Below, in pieces: positions 14,110 to 14,440 of a stretch of 14,440 nt of DNA; position 1 is the first letter of the stretch, and each line of letters begins with the position of its first letter. The notes beneath the pieces are model-generated. The model was given only the letters and a program-made list of their open reading frames with translations, made no database searches and was not told where the DNA came from. The stretch is from an uncultured Asticcacaulis sp. GTDB taxonomy: Bacteria; Pseudomonadota; Alphaproteobacteria; Caulobacterales; Caulobacteraceae. Made by a program: the position numbers and the translations under genes. The stretch is taken from NCBI GenBank assembly GCA_946480525.1, contig CAMLLA010000058.1:1-14440 (forward strand), written 5' to 3'.

Positions 14110-14440
14110 CTAGCTGAACGGCTGGCCGCGCGACAGCGCTTCGATCATGCGTTCTATCAGTATCCGACGGGTCTCGTCTTTTTTCACAGTCTGAAGGCGA
14201 TGATACATTGCGTAGCGCTGTGCACGCTTCAGACCATCGAAGGTCGCCTGCGCCGTTGCGTCGGATGCGATCGCGGTCAGGAGCGGTTCGGGAAACTCCA
14301 TGGTCGCGCTGCCTGAATAGGCTGCGTCCCAGCGTCCGTCCGCCTTGGCGGCGTCGACCGTCACCTGGCCGGCCGGTTGCATCCGCCCTTCGGCTATCAG
14401 GCGCTCGACATGGTCGCAATTGATCTTCGACCACACGGAC
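14110..14440 (-). CDS. YdeI/OmpD-associated (OmdA) family protein, C-terminal part
   Basis: The minus strand is open from the right edge to a TAG at 14110-14112, giving the last 109 complete codons of a gene that starts outside the window. SVWSKIN at the edge, then HVERLIAEGRMQPAGQ, AKADGRWDAAY and a C-terminal segment with KKDETRRILIERMIEALSRGQ are the usual landmarks of the YdeI/OmpD-associated family. Roughly the first 80 to 90 residues should lie beyond 14440. Family members have been linked to bacteriocin or peptide protection, but their biochemical role is unclear. The gene is convergent with the RTX gene. Confidence 0.82.
   Translation of the reverse strand, partial: SVWSKINCDHVERLIAEGRMQPAGQVTVDAAKADGRWDAAYSGSATMEFPEPLLTAIASDATAQATFDGLKRAQRYAMYHRLQTVKKDETRRILIERMIEALSRGQPFS

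Overview
The window looks like chromosome from a GC-rich alphaproteobacterium, most likely Caulobacterales (a relative of Caulobacter or Asticcacaulis). The reasons are a TonB-dependent receptor of the Xanthomonas/Caulobacter type, an ECF sigma factor overlapping a DUF1109/NrsF-type anti-sigma gene, a YdeI/OmpD-associated protein, and an intergenic palindrome of a kind scattered through alphaproteobacterial genomes. No rRNA, tRNA, CRISPR array, insertion sequence or prophage was seen. The genus is an inference.

Layout. On the minus strand, 1-469 is the start of an MFS transporter, preceded by a stand-alone divergent EF-Tu gene (596-1780) with its own terminator. Upstream of this tuf lies a long leader (about 1781-2240) holding a 29-codon leader ORF, a set of overlapping hairpins that read as a textbook transcription attenuator, and a second intrinsic terminator farther upstream. 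Next, still on the minus strand, are an exported family 2 glycoside hydrolase (2386-4482) and a TonB-dependent receptor (4863-7817), separated by a strong terminator. Together they look like a small glycan-uptake locus. Two near-palindromic TGGYCTGACC boxes of GntR/FadR operator type flank the presumed receptor promoter.

On the plus strand, after a 670-base AT-rich spacer with a possible frameshifted small membrane protein, comes a tight four-gene unit (8490-11490). It encodes an exported peroxiredoxin, a DsbD-like membrane electron transporter lacking the N-terminal domain, an ECF sigma factor and its NrsF-type membrane anti-sigma. These genes abut or overlap, so the unit can be read as an envelope redox-stress module: the transporter brings cytoplasmic reducing power to the peroxiredoxin, and the cysteine-bearing anti-sigma could sense the same stress.

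The rest holds a single-domain response regulator (minus), a divergently transcribed degenerate metallo-beta-lactamase-like protein of DUF4336 type (plus), a 52-residue membrane protein with a strong ribosome binding site (minus), a small stand-alone RTX protein with a terminator (plus), and the 3' part of a YdeI/OmdA-family gene running off the right edge (minus).

The most unusual element is the leader of the divergent EF-Tu gene, where segments 1:2, 2:3 and 3:4 can pair in mutually exclusive ways behind a short translated ORF. This suggests an EF-Tu paralogue whose expression responds to ribosome behaviour. The base-pairing is visible in the sequence; the function is inferred.
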